64,000 nucleotides of DNA from Caulobacteraceae bacterium (GTDB lineage Bacteria; Pseudomonadota; Alphaproteobacteria; Caulobacterales; Caulobacteraceae). Shown here piece by piece: positions 48,361-57,334 of this stretch. The notes below the pieces were generated by a model that saw nothing but the letters and a program-made list of their open reading frames with translations, searched no databases and was not told the origin of the DNA. Numbering within the stretch: the stretch's first letter is position 1; each line of letters starts with the position of its first letter. Location: the NCBI GenBank assembly GCA_947475735.1, contig CANJLQ010000013.1, forward strand, positions 1-64,000, written 5' to 3'. Position numbers and translations under genes: made by a program.

Positions 48361-48630
48361 GGCGATAAACGCGCTTGTAATAAGCGGACCGGACCCGGGT
48401 GCGATTCCCGGCGGCTCCACCATTCCTCCTCCGCGTTATCGGCGGGCGATCATGGGGCCGACTAGCATCGACGGACGTGTAAAGAAGACTGCTTTCGCTC
48501 GTCCTGGCCCACCGTATCGGGCCATTTTCTAACTGCGAACGATAACTTCGCTGGAGAAGTCCGTCTCGCCGCGTAATGCGGTTCGTCAGACTTCGAACAC
48601 TTAAGTCCTAGGGGTTCAGATCCCTGGGCG
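48361..48630 (+). ncRNA. ssrA: tmRNA, circularly permuted two-piece form (approximate boundaries; acceptor piece ends CCA at 48422, coding piece starts GGGGCCG at 48454)
   Basis: CCCGGGTGCGATTCCCGGCGGCTCCACCA precedes GGGGCCGACTAGCATCGACGGAC; CGGCTCC pairs with GGGGCCG; tag ORF ANDNFAGEVRLAA*. Confidence 0.92.
48535..48576 (+). other. tmRNA tag reading frame ANDNFAGEVRLAA-stop
   Basis: gcg aac gat aac ttc gct gga gaa gtc cgt ctc gcc gcg taa. Confidence 0.88.
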
Positions 48631-48806
48631 GGGCCCGGAGGGCGCCTGGCAACAGAAGCCCTCCACTCGCCCTCATCAAGGTGCCCTCCTCGTTCTTGAA
48701 AAAGGTGGGCGGGAGCCTGGCAACAGAATCCCGGCACTTTCCCGGCAAGGCCACTTCCGCCGAACGTCCAGCCCGGCTATCTGTCGCCGCGCTAGCGAGA
48801 GTACCC

Positions 48807-49292
48807 ATGGCCGACGACGTCCAGCCGATCGACGAGATGCAGTACGAGAAGCTCGCGCAGGACGCCCTGCGCGGTGTGATCCGCGCCGCGCTCGAACGCG
48901 CGGCGGGGCCGTCCGGCATCCCCGGCGCCCACCACTTCTACATCACCTTCAAGACCCGGGCCCCCGGCGTGTCGGTGCCGCCCGACGTGGTGGCCAAGTA
49001 CCCTGACGAGATGACCGTCGTTCTGCAGCACCAGTATTGGGACCTGGCGGTCGAGCACGATCTGTTCTCGGTGATGCTGAAGTTCGGCGGCATGCCCAAG
49101 GTGCTGACCGTGCCCTATTCGGCGGTCACGCGCTTCTATGACCCCAGCGTGCAGTTCCTGCTGCAGTTCGAGGCCCCGGAGCCGGTGGCCCAGGCCGTCG
49201 CCGAACTGCCCGCGCCCAAGCGCGCCGACCCGCCGCCGTCCGGCGACGACGGACCCAAGGTCGTCTCGCTGGACCAGTTCCGCAAGAAGTAG
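48807..49292 (+). CDS. sspB: SspB family ClpXP adaptor (alphaproteobacterial SspB-alpha type)
   Basis: MQYEKLAQDALRGVIRAALERAA; HHFYITFKTRAPGVSVP; PDEMTVVLQHQYWDL; C-terminal PKVVSLDQFRKK tail. Confidence 0.88.
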   Translation: MADDVQPIDEMQYEKLAQDALRGVIRAALERAAGPSGIPGAHHFYITFKTRAPGVSVPPDVVAKYPDEMTVVLQHQYWDLAVEHDLFSVMLKFGGMPKVLTVPYSAVTRFYDPSVQFLLQFEAPEPVAQAVAELPAPKRADPPPSGDDGPKVVSLDQFRKK

Positions 49293-49347
49293 GGTTCACG
49301 TCGCCGGCAGGCGCGCTAACCTCCGGGCATCGGCTCCGGAGACGCCT

Positions 49348-50085
49348 GTGGTCAGAACCCTCGTCATCGTTCTCGTCTGGCTGACCGCAGGGTCGGCTCA
49401 GGCACAGAGCCGCTTCGACGGCTGGGCCTCCGCCATCGTGGCCGCGGACTGGCGGACCAGCGCGGGTGAGCCGATCCAGGCTTTCGACAACGCCCGCCGC
49501 GACCTGACCTCGGGCTTCCTGGCGGCCGGGTTTAGCCGCGCGGACATGGTCGATGTGACGCTGAGGCCCGACGTGCAGCCCGTCACGACCGCTCAGGAAG
49601 CGATCTATCGCATCGCCGAGGTCACGGCGCGAGCTCCACGCGGCTGCCTGATCTACATCACCTCGCACGGCGTGCCGCAGGAGATCGTCTTCGGACCCGA
49701 CATCAGGCTGACGCCTCCGACGCTCGCCGGGCTGTTGAGAAATTGGTGCGGAGAGAGACCGACCGTCCTGGTGCTCTCGGCCTGTTTCTCGGGCTCCTTC
49801 GTGGATGCGCTGGCGGGGCCGAACCGAATGATCCTGACGGCGGCGCGGCGCGACCGGGCGTCGTTCGGGTGCAGCGAGGATGCGGTCTATCCCTACTTCG
49901 ACGGCTGCGTGATCGAGCGGTTGCCGACGAGCACGGACTTCATTGCCCTGGGCAATTCGGTGCGGTCGTGCGTCAAAGATCGCGAGGAGGCGGAGGGCCT
50001 GACCCCGGCCTCGGAGCCCCAGGTCTTCATCGGAGCCAATATGCAGCTGCTGGCGCCGACGCTGAGGTTCCAGCGGCCATCCTGA
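49348..50085 (+). CDS. C13-like (legumain/caspase-fold) exported peptidase, GTG start
   Basis: Signal peptide; GCLIYITSHGVPQ (His) and VLVLSACFSGSFVDAL (Cys) motifs. Confidence 0.75.
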   Translation: MVRTLVIVLVWLTAGSAQAQSRFDGWASAIVAADWRTSAGEPIQAFDNARRDLTSGFLAAGFSRADMVDVTLRPDVQPVTTAQEAIYRIAEVTARAPRGCLIYITSHGVPQEIVFGPDIRLTPPTLAGLLRNWCGERPTVLVLSACFSGSFVDALAGPNRMILTAARRDRASFGCSEDAVYPYFDGCVIERLPTSTDFIALGNSVRSCVKDREEAEGLTPASEPQVFIGANMQLLAPTLRFQRPS

Positions 50086-50140
50086 CACCACGGTGGCAAC
50101 AGGAGACGCGCAGACAGGCGGAACCACGTTGGAGAGAACA

Positions 50141-50548
50141 ATGCTGACCGGAGGCTGTCACTGCGGGGCGATCCGCTACGAGACCTCGAACGAGGCGATT
50201 CACCATGCCCTGTGCCACTGCATCGATTGCCGGAAGGCCGCCGGAGCCCCCGCCGTCGCCTGGGCGCTGGCTCCGGCCGATCAGGTGACGATCACGGGCG
50301 ATCCCGTCTGGTACGCATCGTCCGAGCATGGGCGGCGCGGCTTCTGCGCCGTCTGCGGCACGGGCCTGTTCTACACCAACGCCGTCATCTTCCCCGACCA
50401 GATCGATATCCAGAGCGCGACGCTGGACGATCCCGATGCGATCCCCTTGCAGGGCCAGATCCAGATCGCCGAGCGCATCGGCTGGATGGGGCATCTGGAC
50501 CGGTTGCCGACCTTCGACCGCTACCCCGCCCCGCCCGAGGCCCCCTGA
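50141..50548 (+). CDS. GFA (CENP-V/GFA domain) family protein
   Basis: GGCHCGAIRYE; CHCIDCRKAAGAP; RRGFCAVCGTGLFY. Confidence 0.9.
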   Translation: MLTGGCHCGAIRYETSNEAIHHALCHCIDCRKAAGAPAVAWALAPADQVTITGDPVWYASSEHGRRGFCAVCGTGLFYTNAVIFPDQIDIQSATLDDPDAIPLQGQIQIAERIGWMGHLDRLPTFDRYPAPPEAP

Positions 50549-50898
50549 CGCGGGTAGGCGCGGATGGTGATGCGCTCGCGCTCGCCCTCGCGCCGCTCGA
50601 CCAGCAGGCGCGCCACCTGGGCGTCGTCGTGGAACAGATAACCCTTGATGGCGTCCAGCAGGGCCTTGGCGAGATTGTCGAGGTCCATCCACGGCGGATC
50701 GCCGACGTGCTCCATGACGATCTCGACGACGAAGTCGCCGTAGGACGGTCGCGAGCCCCGCCATTCCTTCCGGAAAAACTCGTAGACCAGCGGTTTGTAG
50801 TACTTCGCCTGGGTTGTCAGGCCGTCGATCATGACCACGACGGCGTCGCCCTCCTCGCGCGCGCGGACCTTGCCGGAGACGATCCAGTCCGAGTTCAC
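50521..50898 (-). CDS. RusA-like Holliday junction resolvase family protein (GTG start inferred)
   Basis: [33 protein letters not shown] acidic motif. Confidence 0.6.
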   Translation of the reverse strand: MNSDWIVSGKVRAREEGDAVVVMIDGLTTQAKYYKPLVYEFFRKEWRGSRPSYGDFVVEIVMEHVGDPPWMDLDNLAKALLDAIKGYLFHDDAQVARLLVERREGERERITIRAYPRQGASGGAG

Positions 50899-50978
50899 GC
50901 GCGTCCGCCTTGTCCGATCATGGCTCCGTGCTACACGCCTCGGCATCCTCCCGCCACGCCTTCGCGAGCCCCGCCCCC

Positions 50979-52370
50979 ATGTCCGAACACCGCACCGAGA
51001 CCGACACCTTCGGCCCGATCCAGGTCGCCGCCGACCGCTATTGGGGAGCGCAGGCGCAGAGGTCGCTGGGCAACTTCAAGATCGGCTGGGAGAAACAGCC
51101 CCTGCCGATCGTGCGGGCGCTGGGCATCGTCAAGCGCGCGGCGGCGGAGACCAACATGGCGCTGGGCCGGCTGGATCCGGCGATCGGCGACGCCATCGTC
51201 AGGGCGGCCGACGAGGTCATCGAGGGCAAGCTGAACGACCACTTCCCGCTGGTGGTCTGGCAGACGGGGTCGGGCACCCAGTCCAACATGAACGCCAATG
51301 AGGTGATCTCGAACCGCGCCATCGAAATGCTGGGCGGCAAGATGGGCTCCAAGAAGCCGGTCCACCCCAACGATCACGTCAACATGAGCCAGTCGTCAAA
51401 CGACACCTATCCCACGGCCATGCACGTCGCCTGCGCAGAGGAGGTCGTCCACCGCCTGCTGCCGGCGCTCCAGACGCTGCACAACGCCCTGAACGACAAG
51501 GCGCAGGCCTGGAAGGACATCATCAAGATCGGCCGCACCCACACCCAGGACGCCACGCCCCTGACCCTGGGCCAGGAGTTCTCAGGCTATGTCCAACAGG
51601 TCGCCAAGGGCATCGAACGCATCGAGAGCACCCTGCCCGACCTGATGCAGCTGGCCCAGGGCGGCACGGCCGTCGGCACCGGGCTGAACGCCCCCATCGG
51701 CTTCGCGGAAGGCGTGGCCGACAAGATCGCCCAGATCACCGGTCTGAAGTTCACGACCGCCCCGAACAAGTTCGAGGCCCTGGCCGCCCACGACGCCATG
51801 GTCATGAGCCACGGGGCGATCAACACGGTGGCCGCGTCGTTGTTCAAGATCGCCAACGACATCCGCTTCCTCGGCTCCGGCCCGCGCTCGGGCCTCGGCG
51901 AACTGGCCCTGCCGGAGAATGAGCCGGGGTCGTCCATCATGCCGGGCAAGGTCAATCCGACCCAGTGCGAGGCCCTGACGCAGGTCTGTGTCCAGGTGTT
52001 CGGCAACCATGCGGCGATCACCTTTGCCGGGTCACAGGGGCACTTCGAGCTGAACGTGTTCAACCCGGTGATGGCCTACAACTTCCTGCAGTCGGTGCGT
52101 CTGATGGCGGACGCTGCCGTCAGCTTCACCGAGAACTGCGTGGTCGGGATCGAGCCCCGGATCGACAACATCGAACGCGGCCTGAACAACTCCCTGATGC
52201 TGGTCACGGCCCTGAACGGCAAGCTGGGCTACGACGCCTGCGCCAAGATCGCCAAGACGGCGCACAAGAACGGCACGACGCTGCGCGAGGAAGCCGTCGG
52301 TGGGGGCTATCTGACCGACGCGGAGTTCGACGAGGCCGTGCGACCCGAGAAGATGATCTCGCCGGGATAA
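50979..52370 (+). CDS. fumC: Class II fumarate hydratase
   Basis: [53 protein letters not shown]. Confidence 0.96.
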   Translation: MSEHRTETDTFGPIQVAADRYWGAQAQRSLGNFKIGWEKQPLPIVRALGIVKRAAAETNMALGRLDPAIGDAIVRAADEVIEGKLNDHFPLVVWQTGSGTQSNMNANEVISNRAIEMLGGKMGSKKPVHPNDHVNMSQSSNDTYPTAMHVACAEEVVHRLLPALQTLHNALNDKAQAWKDIIKIGRTHTQDATPLTLGQEFSGYVQQVAKGIERIESTLPDLMQLAQGGTAVGTGLNAPIGFAEGVADKIAQITGLKFTTAPNKFEALAAHDAMVMSHGAINTVAASLFKIANDIRFLGSGPRSGLGELALPENEPGSSIMPGKVNPTQCEALTQVCVQVFGNHAAITFAGSQGHFELNVFNPVMAYNFLQSVRLMADAAVSFTENCVVGIEPRIDNIERGLNNSLMLVTALNGKLGYDACAKIAKTAHKNGTTLREEAVGGGYLTDAEFDEAVRPEKMISPG

Positions 52371-52380
52371 GTTTGGGACC

Positions 52381-52773
52381 CTACGGTTTGTCGCGGATCG
52401 TCGCGCCGACGGGGGCCAGCGCCAGCTTGGCGAGCTCGAAATCCTTGATGGCGAAGGGGATGCCGATGATCGTGATGGCCTCGAAAAAGGCGATGATCAG
52501 GTGCGCCAGGGCGATGTACCAACCGGCGAAGATGAACCAGATCACGTTCAGCCCGACGCCGAAGCAGCCGATGCCCTGACCGCCCGGTTCGCCGGCCCAG
52601 ACGACCTCACGCCCGAACGGCCAGAAGGAGTAGCTGGCGATACGCCAGGCGGCGAAGCTCCAGGGCAGGCCGACGATAGTGATGGCCAGGATCGCCCCGC
52701 CGAGCAGCCACAACAGGCCGCTGATCCAGCCGCCGAGGATGAACCACAGGATGTTCAGGATCAGTCGGATCAT
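52381..52773 (-). CDS. YccF domain-containing membrane protein
   Basis: LILNILWFILGGWISGLLWLLGGAILAITIVGLPW; SFWPFGREV. Confidence 0.9.
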   Translation of the reverse strand: MIRLILNILWFILGGWISGLLWLLGGAILAITIVGLPWSFAAWRIASYSFWPFGREVVWAGEPGGQGIGCFGVGLNVIWFIFAGWYIALAHLIIAFFEAITIIGIPFAIKDFELAKLALAPVGATIRDKP

Positions 52774-52821
52774 GGGGCAGATTCCTCGTCGGCCGGTCGC
52801 CGACCGACCCTAGATAGGCGA

Positions 52822-52849
52822 AAGGCCCCGCTGATATCAGCGGGGCCAG
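52822..52849 (-). terminator. Rho-independent terminator, minus strand
   Basis: GGCCCCGCTGATATCAGCGGGGCC followed by TTT on minus strand. Confidence 0.65.
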
Positions 52850-52879
52850 GGTGAATTCGTCGTAAGGCGCCTGGGAAGC

Positions 52880-53119
52880 TTAGTGCGGCTTTTCGGTCCA
52901 GCGTTCCTTGGCCTCGTCCTTGGTCAAGGTCAGGCGGACCTTGTCGTCATCGACATAATCGACCCAGCTTACGGGGATCATGTGGTGCTTGAAGCCGCCG
53001 GCGAGGTCCAGCTTGGCGAGCTCGATCTGGTCGCCCAGCACGTGGTCGACGCGGCCGACGTGGCCACCGTCCGAACCGACGACTTCGAGGTGTTCCTTGA
53101 TGAGGCTGACGTCTACCAT
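52880..53119 (-). CDS. DUF2171 family protein
   Basis: VDVSLIKEHLEVVGSDGGHVGRVDHVLGDQIELAK; AGGAG upstream. Confidence 0.82.
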   Translation of the reverse strand: MVDVSLIKEHLEVVGSDGGHVGRVDHVLGDQIELAKLDLAGGFKHHMIPVSWVDYVDDDKVRLTLTKDEAKERWTEKPH

Positions 53120-53185
53120 GGGGAGGTCTCCTTGCGGTTGGGGGGACCCTGAAACGCCGGACCGACCCGGCGGTTGCGAGGCGCG

Positions 53186-53362
53186 ATGGGCGAGATCGTC
53201 AATCTGAACCGGGCCCGAAAGGCACGCGACAAGGCCGCCGCCAAGGCTGACGCCGCCGTCAATCGCGCTGCCCATGGCCGCACCAAGGGCGAGCGTCAGG
53301 CCGCCGAGGCGGAACGTGCCCGGCTGGCGAGATTGCTGGATCAGTCCAAGCGCGAGGACTGA
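53186..53362 (+). CDS. DUF4169 family protein
   Basis: MGEIVNLNRARKARDKAAAKADAAVNRAAHGRTKGER. Confidence 0.78.
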   Translation: MGEIVNLNRARKARDKAAAKADAAVNRAAHGRTKGERQAAEAERARLARLLDQSKRED

Positions 53363-53363
53363 C

Positions 53364-53525
53364 ATGGCCGGCGATCCCAAGCCACCGGACCGCACGCGGC
53401 ACGGCCTGATCGCCCTCATCGCCCTGCGGCAAGCCAAGGCCATCAAGGCGCGAGAGGCGCGAGAGGCGGCGGCACGGTCGGCGGGCGATGCGCCCAAGCC
53501 GAAGAAGCGCGGCTGGTTCGGCTAA
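53364..53525 (+). CDS. 53-aa basic protein, unknown function
   Basis: MAGDPKPPDRTRHGLIALIALRQAKAIKAREAREAAARSAGDAPKPKKRGWFG; 1 nt after DUF4169 stop. Confidence 0.5.
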   Translation: MAGDPKPPDRTRHGLIALIALRQAKAIKAREAREAAARSAGDAPKPKKRGWFG

Positions 53526-54436
53526 TCCTGTCGCGGCGCGCGGATCAGCAGCACCTGCCCGCCGAGAACCAGCGCCAGGCCCGCGGCGGCGGGCCAGCCA
53601 AAGCGGGCACCTTCGAACAGCATCGACACCAGCATGGCGATCGGCGGCGTCAGGGCCGAGATATAGCTGGCCAGGGCATAGCCTCGCGCCCGGGCGACGG
53701 CGAAATAGGTCACGAAGGCCACGACCGAACCGAACACAGTGAGATAGATCAGCGAGATCAGGTAGCCAGGGCTGAGATCGATGGTGAAGGTCGCGCCGGT
53801 CGCCAATCCGTACAGCGCCAGCATGCCGGTGCCGTAGGCCATGGCCCAGCCGGTCTGGGGCAGGATGGCGGAACCCTCCTGCTGACCGCGCCACGAAAAG
53901 TAGTTGCCGACGGCAGAGCCGGCGACCGCAAGGAGGGCCAAACCGATGCCGAGAAGAGCGCGCTGGTCCAGGCCCTCGGCCATCGCCTCGCCGCCCGACA
54001 GGACGCCGACACCGACGATCCCCAAGGCCGCGCCGAACCAGGCGGCCCGCGCCGCTTTCTGGCCCACGACGACGCGGAACAGGACGAGGTTCAGGAAGGC
54101 CAGGGTTGCGAACACGACCGCCACGATCGCAGAAGTGACGTTCGCCTCCGCAGCATAGGTGAAGGAATAGCTGATCGCGAAGACGAACGCCCCCTGCCCC
54201 ACGGCGGCCAAGTGTTGGGCCCGGGTCAGACGCAGCGACCGGCCGGTGGCTGCGCAGCCGATCAGCAGGATGATCGCCGCCAGTCCGAACCGCCACGTCA
54301 GGGAAGCCGCCGGATCGACCGTGCCGAGCTGCCAGGTGATGGCGTACCAGGTGGTGCCCCAGATCACGGCGCACAGCACCACGCCGGCGACGGCCAGCGC
54401 TCCGGCCGAGGGTGTGCGGAACGACGAGAAGGTCAA
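53522..54436 (-). CDS. DMT superfamily (EamA) transporter
   Basis: Ten-TM pattern; WGTTWYAITWQLGTVDPAASLTWRFGLAAIILL; duplicated EamA domain. Confidence 0.88.
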   Translation of the reverse strand: MTFSSFRTPSAGALAVAGVVLCAVIWGTTWYAITWQLGTVDPAASLTWRFGLAAIILLIGCAATGRSLRLTRAQHLAAVGQGAFVFAISYSFTYAAEANVTSAIVAVVFATLAFLNLVLFRVVVGQKAARAAWFGAALGIVGVGVLSGGEAMAEGLDQRALLGIGLALLAVAGSAVGNYFSWRGQQEGSAILPQTGWAMAYGTGMLALYGLATGATFTIDLSPGYLISLIYLTVFGSVVAFVTYFAVARARGYALASYISALTPPIAMLVSMLFEGARFGWPAAAGLALVLGGQVLLIRAPRQD

Positions 54437-54534
54437 ATCGGCCTCGGTCGGCGGCGGGGACGCCGAGCCGCTTGCGCCCTAAGCCGCGCCGTTGCAACCG
54501 CCGAAGCGTGGCAGCGACATCGAGACCACCCGGG

Positions 54535-55296
54535 TCAGGCGCGGAGCTTCAGGGCCGCCCGGTTCGCCTCCGGCACGGCGGCATAGACCGTGGCCGCCCC
54601 GATCCTCAAGCGCGCCCGCGCTCGCTCCAGGGGTTCGGCGAACAGGGCGTCGTAGTCGAGGCCCGGCAGCCAGTGCGCGGCCCGACCGTTGCGCCAGGCC
54701 TGCAGCACCGCCCGGCGGGCCGGGATCGAGGGGTTCTCGCGCTGGATCTCGCGCGCCGCGCCCCAGCCGATGAAGCCGAAGCCGAGATTGTGCGTCTGGC
54801 CATAGGAGAAGCTGACGACGCAAGCCTCTCCCAGGGCATCGGTGCCGTAGCCCGTCAGCACATGCCAGATGTCATGGACGTCACGCAGGCGCCGCGAGTA
54901 CCAGACGACGGGATGGGGAGCGTCGATCTCGGGCGCCACCTCTCGCGCCGTTTCGGCCAAGCCGTCGGCGGTAAAGCCTCGGGCCTCGCGAAAAGCACGG
55001 TATTCCGCGCCGACGGTGCCGGGTTCGAAGCGCGCCAGCCAGACGGGGTCGTCCAGCTTGTGCGCCAGTTCGTCGCGCAGGAAGGCCTGTCGGCCACCCT
55101 CGACCGTCCGGAGCATCCGGTTATAGCCCCTGGCCCCCGAGCCACCGGTCAGGGCCCGCATGATCTCGAACACCTGGGCGGTGTCTTCCTTGTCGCGGAT
55201 CAGCTTGCGAAAGGCGCGCAGCGCGGTGAGGGGCCGCAGGCGCTGGGGCTGGAGCGCCTGGAAGTCGTCCGGATAGACGGCGGCGGACATCGTCAT
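54535..55296 (-). CDS. Coq4 family ubiquinone biosynthesis protein
   Basis: DVHDIWHVLTGYGTDALGE metal motif; QTHNLGFGFIGWGAA. Confidence 0.85.
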   Translation of the reverse strand: MTMSAAVYPDDFQALQPQRLRPLTALRAFRKLIRDKEDTAQVFEIMRALTGGSGARGYNRMLRTVEGGRQAFLRDELAHKLDDPVWLARFEPGTVGAEYRAFREARGFTADGLAETAREVAPEIDAPHPVVWYSRRLRDVHDIWHVLTGYGTDALGEACVVSFSYGQTHNLGFGFIGWGAAREIQRENPSIPARRAVLQAWRNGRAAHWLPGLDYDALFAEPLERARARLRIGAATVYAAVPEANRAALKLRA

Positions 55297-55371
55297 CGCT
55301 TCCCTCGGGCTGCAGAGCCGATAGTCTATCGCAACCCACCGCCCGACCCAAGCGGTCAGACCCGAGATCCC

Positions 55372-55602
55372 ATGCTGAAGAAACGCTCCGTCGTCCTTGC
55401 CGGCCACGCCACCTCGGTGGCGCTGGAGCCTGAGTTCTGGGCGGTTCTGGACCGGGTGGCGGCCGAGAAGAACCTGAGCCATGCGGGGCTGCTGGCCTGG
55501 GTCGACCAGACGCGCGGCCGCCGCTCTCTAGCCTCGGCTTGTCGTCTGTTGGCGCTGGAACATGCCGCCGCCATGCCGACAGGACCGCGCTTTCATCACT
55601 GA
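55372..55602 (+). CDS. Ribbon-helix-helix domain protein
   Basis: KKRSVVLAGHATSVALEPEFWAVLDRVAAEKNLSHAGLLAWVDQTRGRRSLASACRLLALEH. Confidence 0.8.
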   Translation: MLKKRSVVLAGHATSVALEPEFWAVLDRVAAEKNLSHAGLLAWVDQTRGRRSLASACRLLALEHAAAMPTGPRFHH

Positions 55603-55614
55603 CGCTGGGACCAC

Positions 55615-55648
55615 GAAAAACGGCCCCGGATCGCTCCGGGGCCGTCGT
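55615..55648 (-). terminator. Rho-independent terminator, minus strand
   Basis: GGCCCCGGATCGCTCCGGGGCC stem-loop (55622-55643), TTTTT on minus strand. Confidence 0.7.
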
Positions 55649-55669
55649 CGATTGTGGGAGGCGTCGCGC

Positions 55670-55843
55670 CTATCCTGCGCGGGCCTCCAGACTGGTGATC
55701 TGCTCCTTCAGTCGGAGCTTCTTCCGCTTCAACTCCCTGACCTGCATCTCATCCACGGAGGGTCGGCCGAACTCGCGCTGAATGGTCTCATCCAGCTTGC
55801 GGTGACGGTTTCCCAGTTCGCGGATACGAGCTTCGATGGTCAT
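55670..55843 (-). CDS. DUF465 (YdcH-like) protein
   Basis: MTIEARIRELGNRHRKLDETIQREFGRPSVDEMQVRELKRKKLRLKEQITSLE. Confidence 0.85.
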   Translation of the reverse strand: MTIEARIRELGNRHRKLDETIQREFGRPSVDEMQVRELKRKKLRLKEQITSLEARAG

Positions 55844-55982
55844 GGCTTGCGCCTCCATGTCTAAGGGACGAGGGTAGTGAGCGCCCGGATTGACGACCTG
55901 TAGAATCACGTTTCGGTGACGCAACACACCGTTATCCAAACTTGCGGATGCTCCCATCCTCACCGACAGCCTCCCCCCGAAA

Positions 55983-56600
55983 ATGGACCAAGATGTGAAC
56001 GGAGCCGCACGAACCCCGCCTCGCCTGGTGGTGGGCATTTCAGGGGCGTCGGGCGTGATCTATGGCGCGCGTGTGCTTGACGCGCTGAACGATCTGGGCG
56101 TCGAGAGCCATCTGGTCGTCACCCGCGCCGCGCTGCTGACGTTGTCGCAGGAAACTGATCTGTCGCCGGACGATCTGACGTCCAAGGCCACGGTCCTGCA
56201 CAAGCTGAACGACGTGGGGGCCACGATCGCCTCGGGCTCGTTCCGGACGCTGGGCATGATCGTCGCGCCCTGCTCGGTGCGCACCATGAGCGAGATCGCC
56301 ACCGGCGTGACCTCCACCCTGCTAACCCGCGCCGCGGACGTGGTGTTGAAGGAGCGTCGGCCGCTGGTTCTGATGGTGCGCGAGACGCCGTTCCACCTCG
56401 GCCATCTACGGACCATGACGGCCCTGTCGGAGATGGGCGCGATCATCGCTCCACCCTTGCCAGCGCTGTATGCCCGGCCCGCGTCGATCGCGGAGATGAT
56501 CGATCAGTCGGTGGGGCGGGCGCTGGATCTGTTCGGACTGGACTGGGGGGCCGTGCGTCGCTGGGACGGGCTGAAGGGTCCGACCTCGGAGGAGGCGTGA
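55983..56600 (+). CDS. ubiX: Flavin prenyltransferase
   Basis: LVVGISGASGVIYGARVLDAL; VAPCSVRTMSEIATG; RETPFHLGHLRTM. Confidence 0.94.
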   Translation: MDQDVNGAARTPPRLVVGISGASGVIYGARVLDALNDLGVESHLVVTRAALLTLSQETDLSPDDLTSKATVLHKLNDVGATIASGSFRTLGMIVAPCSVRTMSEIATGVTSTLLTRAADVVLKERRPLVLMVRETPFHLGHLRTMTALSEMGAIIAPPLPALYARPASIAEMIDQSVGRALDLFGLDWGAVRRWDGLKGPTSEEA

Positions 56601-57064
56601 GCGCGTTCTGGGACTGGGCGCTGGCCGCCTATCGCGCGCCCGCCGTTTCGGAGGCCTGTCTGGATCTGCAGGACGGCGCGGGCCAGAACGTGCCGCTGTT
56701 GCTATGGGCGGCCTGGACGGCTGAGACCGGGCGAACGCTGGACGAGGACACCATCGAGGCGGCCTGCGACGCGGCTCGGGCGTGGGAAGGTGTCGCCGTG
56801 CTGCCGCTTCGGAACGTTCGACGCACGCTGAAGAAGCCCATTCCCGACATCGGCGACGCGGGGCGCGAGGCCCTTCGCGAACAGGTCAAGGCGGTGGAAC
56901 TGGCGGCCGAGCGTTTCCTGATGGCCGATCTGGAAGCCTTGATCGACGCTCCCGGCGGACCGGCGAGACCTGCGATCGACGCCCTGGTCGCGGTGGCGCG
57001 GGTGTGGAGCCGGGTGGTGCCGCGCCCGGCGCTGACGGTGCTCGCCGAACGGCTTCCGGCGTGA
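56597..57064 (+). CDS. TIGR02444-like protein
   Basis: FWDWALAAYRAPAVSEACLDLQDGAGQNVPLLLWAAW. Confidence 0.78.
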   Translation: MSAFWDWALAAYRAPAVSEACLDLQDGAGQNVPLLLWAAWTAETGRTLDEDTIEAACDAARAWEGVAVLPLRNVRRTLKKPIPDIGDAGREALREQVKAVELAAERFLMADLEALIDAPGGPARPAIDALVAVARVWSRVVPRPALTVLAERLPA

Positions 57065-57103
57065 CGCGGCCTCGGCTATAAGCCCGCCTGCTCAGGGTTC
57101 CCG

Positions 57104-57328
57104 ATGAACGACGACCAACCCTTTCTGACCGAGGAAGAACTGGCGCTGCACGCCCAGGTCAAGCTGCTGCGGCTGGAGCATGCGGACCTCGACGCCTCGA
57201 TCGAGGCCCTGTCGCACATGCCGATCCCCGATCAGCTGCTGATCGCCCGGCTGAAGCGAAAGAAGCTGCTGCTGCGCGACGAGATCGTGAAGATCGAGAG
57301 CCGGATCCTGCCCGATATCATCGCCTAG
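57104..57328 (+). CDS. DUF465 (YdcH-like) protein
   Basis: LRLEHADLDASIEALSHMPIPDQLLIARLKRKKLLLRDEIVKIES. Confidence 0.85.
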   Translation: MNDDQPFLTEEELALHAQVKLLRLEHADLDASIEALSHMPIPDQLLIARLKRKKLLLRDEIVKIESRILPDIIA

Positions 57329-57334
57329 AGAGCA

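Noticed and set aside
48265-48423. N-terminal extension of the kinase ORF (MVEPPGIAPGSGPLITSAFIAISG...)
   Set aside because: This is antisense translation of the tmRNA acceptor piece, not protein.
50521-50898. Prophage remnant suggested by the RusA-like gene
   Set aside because: No integrase, structural or lysis genes nearby; flanked by housekeeping genes.
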